From an uncultured Clostridia bacterium (GTDB lineage: Bacteria; Bacillota; Clostridia; TANB77; CAG-508): a stretch of 7,488 bases of DNA. The DNA lies in the NCBI GenBank assembly GCA_934177555.1, contig CAKPPL010000052.1:1-7488 (forward strand), in the 5' to 3' direction. A program made the position numbers and the translations under genes. Shown here one piece after another: positions 5,853-7,488 of this stretch (position 1 is its first letter; each line of letters opens with the position of its first letter). Under the pieces are notes generated by a model. It ran no database searches. It was not told where the DNA came from and saw only the letters and a list, made by a program, of their open reading frames with translations.

Positions 5853-6536
5853 TTCTTTTGATTTATTCAAACATTCTTGTTTTGGCTTTTCAAATGCTAA
5901 GTACCAACTCATTCCATTTTTATTTTGTTGTATATATTGCATCCTTGTTTGTAATTCCATATATGTTTTAGGACTTGGCATTATTAAAGGTTGACCAGGT
6001 ATCCAATTTGCTGGTGTAGATAATTTATTACATTGTGATATTTGTAATGCCCTAACAGTTCTTAAAATTTCTGGTATAAATCTTCCAATATTTAACGGAT
6101 AAATTAATATTACTCTAATAATTCCTTGATCATCAATAATATATACATTTCTCACTGTTTCTGTATTGCTTATATCATTTGATATCATTCCATATTTTCT
6201 TGCTATACTTCCATTTCTATCTGATAAAATTGGGAATGGCAATATTATTCCAGTTTTATTATAAATATCATGCATCCATGCTAGATGAGAACTATTACTA
6301 TCTACACTCAATCCTAATAAACATGTATTTATTTGTTCAAAATATTTATTTGCTTGTGCAAAAGCTATCATTTCAGTTGTGCATACTGGTGTAAAATCTC
6401 CTGGATGTGAAAAAAACACTAACCATTTTCCTTTATAATCATTTAAACAAATATCTCCATATGTTGTAATCCCTGAAAAATCTGGTGCTTTTTGCCCTAT
6501 CTTTACATTTCCATTCATCATTAATTCATAATCCAT
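5844..6536 (-). CDS. Peroxiredoxin, Prx6-type
   Basis: Cytosolic thiol peroxidase of 230 residues that reduces hydrogen peroxide and organic peroxides. The active site is FTPVCTTE with peroxidatic Cys52, Thr49 and Pro50; Arg129 in TVRNVYIID completes the pocket. The longer C-terminal half, with STPANWIPGQPLIMPSP (173-189), places it in the Prx6 group. In archaeal Prx6 proteins a CxDWWFC motif holds the resolving cysteine; by eye the equivalent here is GMSWYLA (208-214), so both Cys are missing. Cys222 and Cys230 at the extreme C-terminus could replace them, or the enzyme may work as a one-Cys type. ATG 6536 has AAAGGAG 6 nt upstream. The gene is convergent with rqcH and divergent from the small-protein operon at 6697. 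No clear PerR box was found. Confidence 0.9.
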   Translation of the reverse strand: MDYELMMNGNVKIGQKAPDFSGITTYGDICLNDYKGKWLVFFSHPGDFTPVCTTEMIAFAQANKYFEQINTCLLGLSVDSNSSHLAWMHDIYNKTGIILPFPILSDRNGSIARKYGMISNDISNTETVRNVYIIDDQGIIRVILIYPLNIGRFIPEILRTVRALQISQCNKLSTPANWIPGQPLIMPSPKTYMELQTRMQYIQQNKNGMSWYLAFEKPKQECLNKSKEEC

Positions 6537-6561
6537 AAAAAACTCCTTTCTTACTTTAGAT

Positions 6562-6591
6562 ATAATATTAAATGATAAACCAAAATGTGTA
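6562..6591 (-). promoter_or_regulatory. Weak candidate promoter of the peroxiredoxin gene
   Basis: On the minus strand TACACA (6586-6591) lies 18 nt from TATTAT (6562-6567). The -35 matches only 4 of 6 and the region is very AT-rich, but it is the best-spaced pair upstream of the peroxiredoxin ribosome binding site at 6543-6549. The same TACACA hexamer occurs in the candidate promoter at 37-65. Confidence 0.3.
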
Positions 6592-6606
6592 ATAATTGTT
6601 TGCTAA

Positions 6607-6635
6607 TTGCAATTTTACATAATTTATGATATAAT
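6607..6635 (+). promoter_or_regulatory. Strong extended -10 promoter of the two-gene operon
   Basis: TTGCAA (6607-6612), a 17-nt spacer and a perfect TATAAT (6630-6635) preceded by TGA. This is the best sigma-A promoter in the window. The -35 lies in the palindrome AATTGCAATT (6605-6614). Transcription should start near 6642, giving a leader of about 55 nt that holds the hairpin and palindrome described separately. Confidence 0.75.
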
Positions 6636-6644
6636 GGCTACTAT

Positions 6645-6678
6645 AAAAGGTTAATATACCTTTTGTAAAATATTTTAC
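6645..6678 (+). promoter_or_regulatory. Leader hairpin and 14-nt palindrome before the 161-residue gene
   Basis: AAAAGGT (6645-6651) pairs with ACCTTTT (6658-6664) around a 6-nt loop. Directly after it GTAAAATATTTTAC (6665-6678) is a perfect palindrome. Both lie between the predicted start of transcription and the AGGAGG at 6686. They could be an mRNA-stability or attenuation structure and an operator for a dimeric repressor, respectively; neither function is shown. Confidence 0.45.
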
Positions 6679-6696
6679 CCTAAATAGGAGGAAAAA

Positions 6697-7182
6697 ATGT
6701 TAACATTAAATGATTGTAAAATGTTACGGTATGAAGATTTCTTTTTAGCGATTATAAAAAGAAGTCTGAATTGGGAAGATGCTGAGCATACTTTTCTAAC
6801 CCTTCCTGATTTTTCTGAACCAATTACTGCTATCGATCTTCTTAGAATTGCAGTAGATGAGACGCTCATTGAAAACAATGAACAACTTACAGATGAAAAC
6901 AGGAAAAAAATTGAGGATGCTGTAAAACATGTAATTACTCCCCATCTTGAAGAATGGTATCCTGTAATATTAGTAAAATATGAAGATGGATATCTTGATC
7001 TTTCTCAAATGCAAATGTTAGAAGTATCATATGAAATTGTCTATCAAATTTCTTTTAGCAAATACTATAAGGAAAGCGACTATTCTTTTGAAGAAGATGA
7101 AAACGGACCATATCTTAATATAGACATGAAACCATTTGAACTTTTTACAAAAGAATATGAAAACAGGAGGATTACATCATGA
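6697..7182 (+). CDS. Unrecognised acidic 161-residue protein
   Basis: I do not recognise this family. The protein is soluble in appearance, without signal peptide or membrane segment, and strongly acidic: 34 Asp/Glu against 16 Lys/Arg by count, with an acidic patch (FEEDENG, near 129-135). Hydrophobic and charged residues alternate as in a folded globular protein, with predicted helix around residues 10-23 and 60-80 and an aromatic-rich stretch (EIVYQISFSKYYKE) near 112-125. ATG 6697 has a perfect AGGAGG 5 nt upstream. The coding sequence is clearly richer in G+C than the preceding genes and uses CTG, CTC and ACG codons that are rare to its left, suggesting a different origin. It is coupled by an ATGA overlap to the next gene, so the two products probably act together. 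Confidence 0.8.
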   Translation: MLTLNDCKMLRYEDFFLAIIKRSLNWEDAEHTFLTLPDFSEPITAIDLLRIAVDETLIENNEQLTDENRKKIEDAVKHVITPHLEEWYPVILVKYEDGYLDLSQMQMLEVSYEIVYQISFSKYYKESDYSFEEDENGPYLNIDMKPFELFTKEYENRRITS

Positions 7183-7415
7183 CAAAAAAACAGCAACTTG
7201 AGGAAACTTTAGAGCAAATCAAACAAACAGCTCAACAAATGAACGATTTGGTAAAACGGTTTGATCGTATTTATCTATCCTTAGATGAGGATTCTGATTA
7301 TGCAAAACCATTAATCGAGTTTGAGGATTGCCCACTTAATCGTGGCGACTATCATACATTAGCAAAAAAGCTTGGGCATCTAGATGAAAATGAGATACCT
7401 GTTTTTACAGTCTGA
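7179..7415 (+). CDS. Unrecognised 78-residue protein with N-terminal coiled coil
   Basis: Not recognised. Residues 3-30 are rich in Gln, Glu, Lys and Leu with heptad-like spacing (LEETLEQIKQTAQQMNDL), typical of a short coiled coil; the remainder is acidic, with a single Cys in FEDCPLNRGDYHTLAKKLGH. No membrane segment or signal peptide. The start ATG lies inside the stop of the preceding gene (ATGA), with AGGAGG 8 nt upstream, so translation is coupled but can also initiate independently. The two-gene layout of a longer and a shorter small protein resembles toxin-antitoxin or phage-accessory operons, but no residue supports such a call. Composition matches its partner and differs from the rest of the window. 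Confidence 0.72.
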   Translation: MTKKQQLEETLEQIKQTAQQMNDLVKRFDRIYLSLDEDSDYAKPLIEFEDCPLNRGDYHTLAKKLGHLDENEIPVFTV

Positions 7416-7488
7416 TATCCGGACAGAATTGATGAAAGCTAACGCAGAGAAGGGTTTTAAAGTATAAATACGAGACCGAAGATTAGAA
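7416..7488. other. Right-edge sequence without a callable gene
   Basis: This 73-base tail keeps the higher G+C character of the small-protein operon. It contains an 11-codon frame from ATG 7432 to TAA 7467 (MKANAEKGFKV) with no ribosome binding site. No terminator hairpin is visible after 7415, so the operon may continue beyond the window. Confidence 0.4.

Noticed and set aside
6553..6580. PerR box in front of the peroxiredoxin gene
   Set aside because: The sequence around 6561-6575 keeps only the left TATAAT half-site, about 8 of 14 positions, which is expected by chance in such AT-rich DNA.
7432..7467. 11-codon frame MKANAEKGFKV
   Set aside because: Too short, no ribosome binding site, no homology that I can name.
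1..7488. CRISPR array, insertion sequence or riboswitch
   Set aside because: No regularly spaced repeats, transposase-like protein, terminal inverted repeats or recognisable aptamer core seen on either strand.

Overview
The window comes from a low-GC member of the Bacillota, most likely an uncultured gut-type Clostridia. Most of it is extremely AT-rich: 4561-4620 has 7 G/C in 60 bases and 5041-5100 has 10. Ribosome binding sites are strong AGGAGG-type, and the gene families (YhaQ/YhaP-type exporter, clostridial TcdA with a Cys-rich tail, RqcH, a Cys/Gly-rich microprotein) fit that group. A single tRNA-Trp(CCA) with UGA used as stop indicates the standard bacterial code.

Layout. Bases 1-73 hold a possible minus-strand promoter and ribosome binding site for a gene outside the window. 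Bases 74-2969 are a minus-strand operon read tcdA -> ABC ATPase -> ABC permease, with 18-nt and 1-nt gaps. Divergent from it, 3140-3259 encodes a 39-residue Cys-rich membrane microprotein behind a sequence matching a late mother-cell sporulation promoter, then a hairpin terminator. tRNA-Trp follows (3389-3463) with its own extended -10 promoter and terminator. Bases 3566-4138 encode a complete, exported M23 (LytM-type) metallopeptidase whose only well-placed start codon is ATT; the frame has no ATG, GTG or TTG at all, so conventional gene calling misses it. rqcH (4180-5847) comes next with its own promoter. It converges on a Prx6-type peroxiredoxin gene (5844-6536, minus); the two overlap by 4 nt, and a perfect 12-bp hairpin inside the last codons of both looks like a shared bidirectional terminator.

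From about 6690 the composition shifts to clearly higher G+C (6901-6960 has 20 G/C in 60 bases, 7321-7380 has 26). Here a near-consensus promoter, a hairpin and a 14-nt palindrome precede two translationally coupled genes for unrecognised soluble acidic proteins of 161 and 78 residues. This may be the edge of an acquired element, but no integrase, insertion sequence or attachment site is visible.

Functionally the window mixes translation and RNA housekeeping (ct6A modification, tRNA-Trp, ribosome rescue), envelope functions (exporter, M23 peptidase, microprotein) and peroxide defence. I see no single pathway joining them. The best candidates for novelty are the AUU-initiated peptidase and the uncharacterised two-gene operon at the right end.
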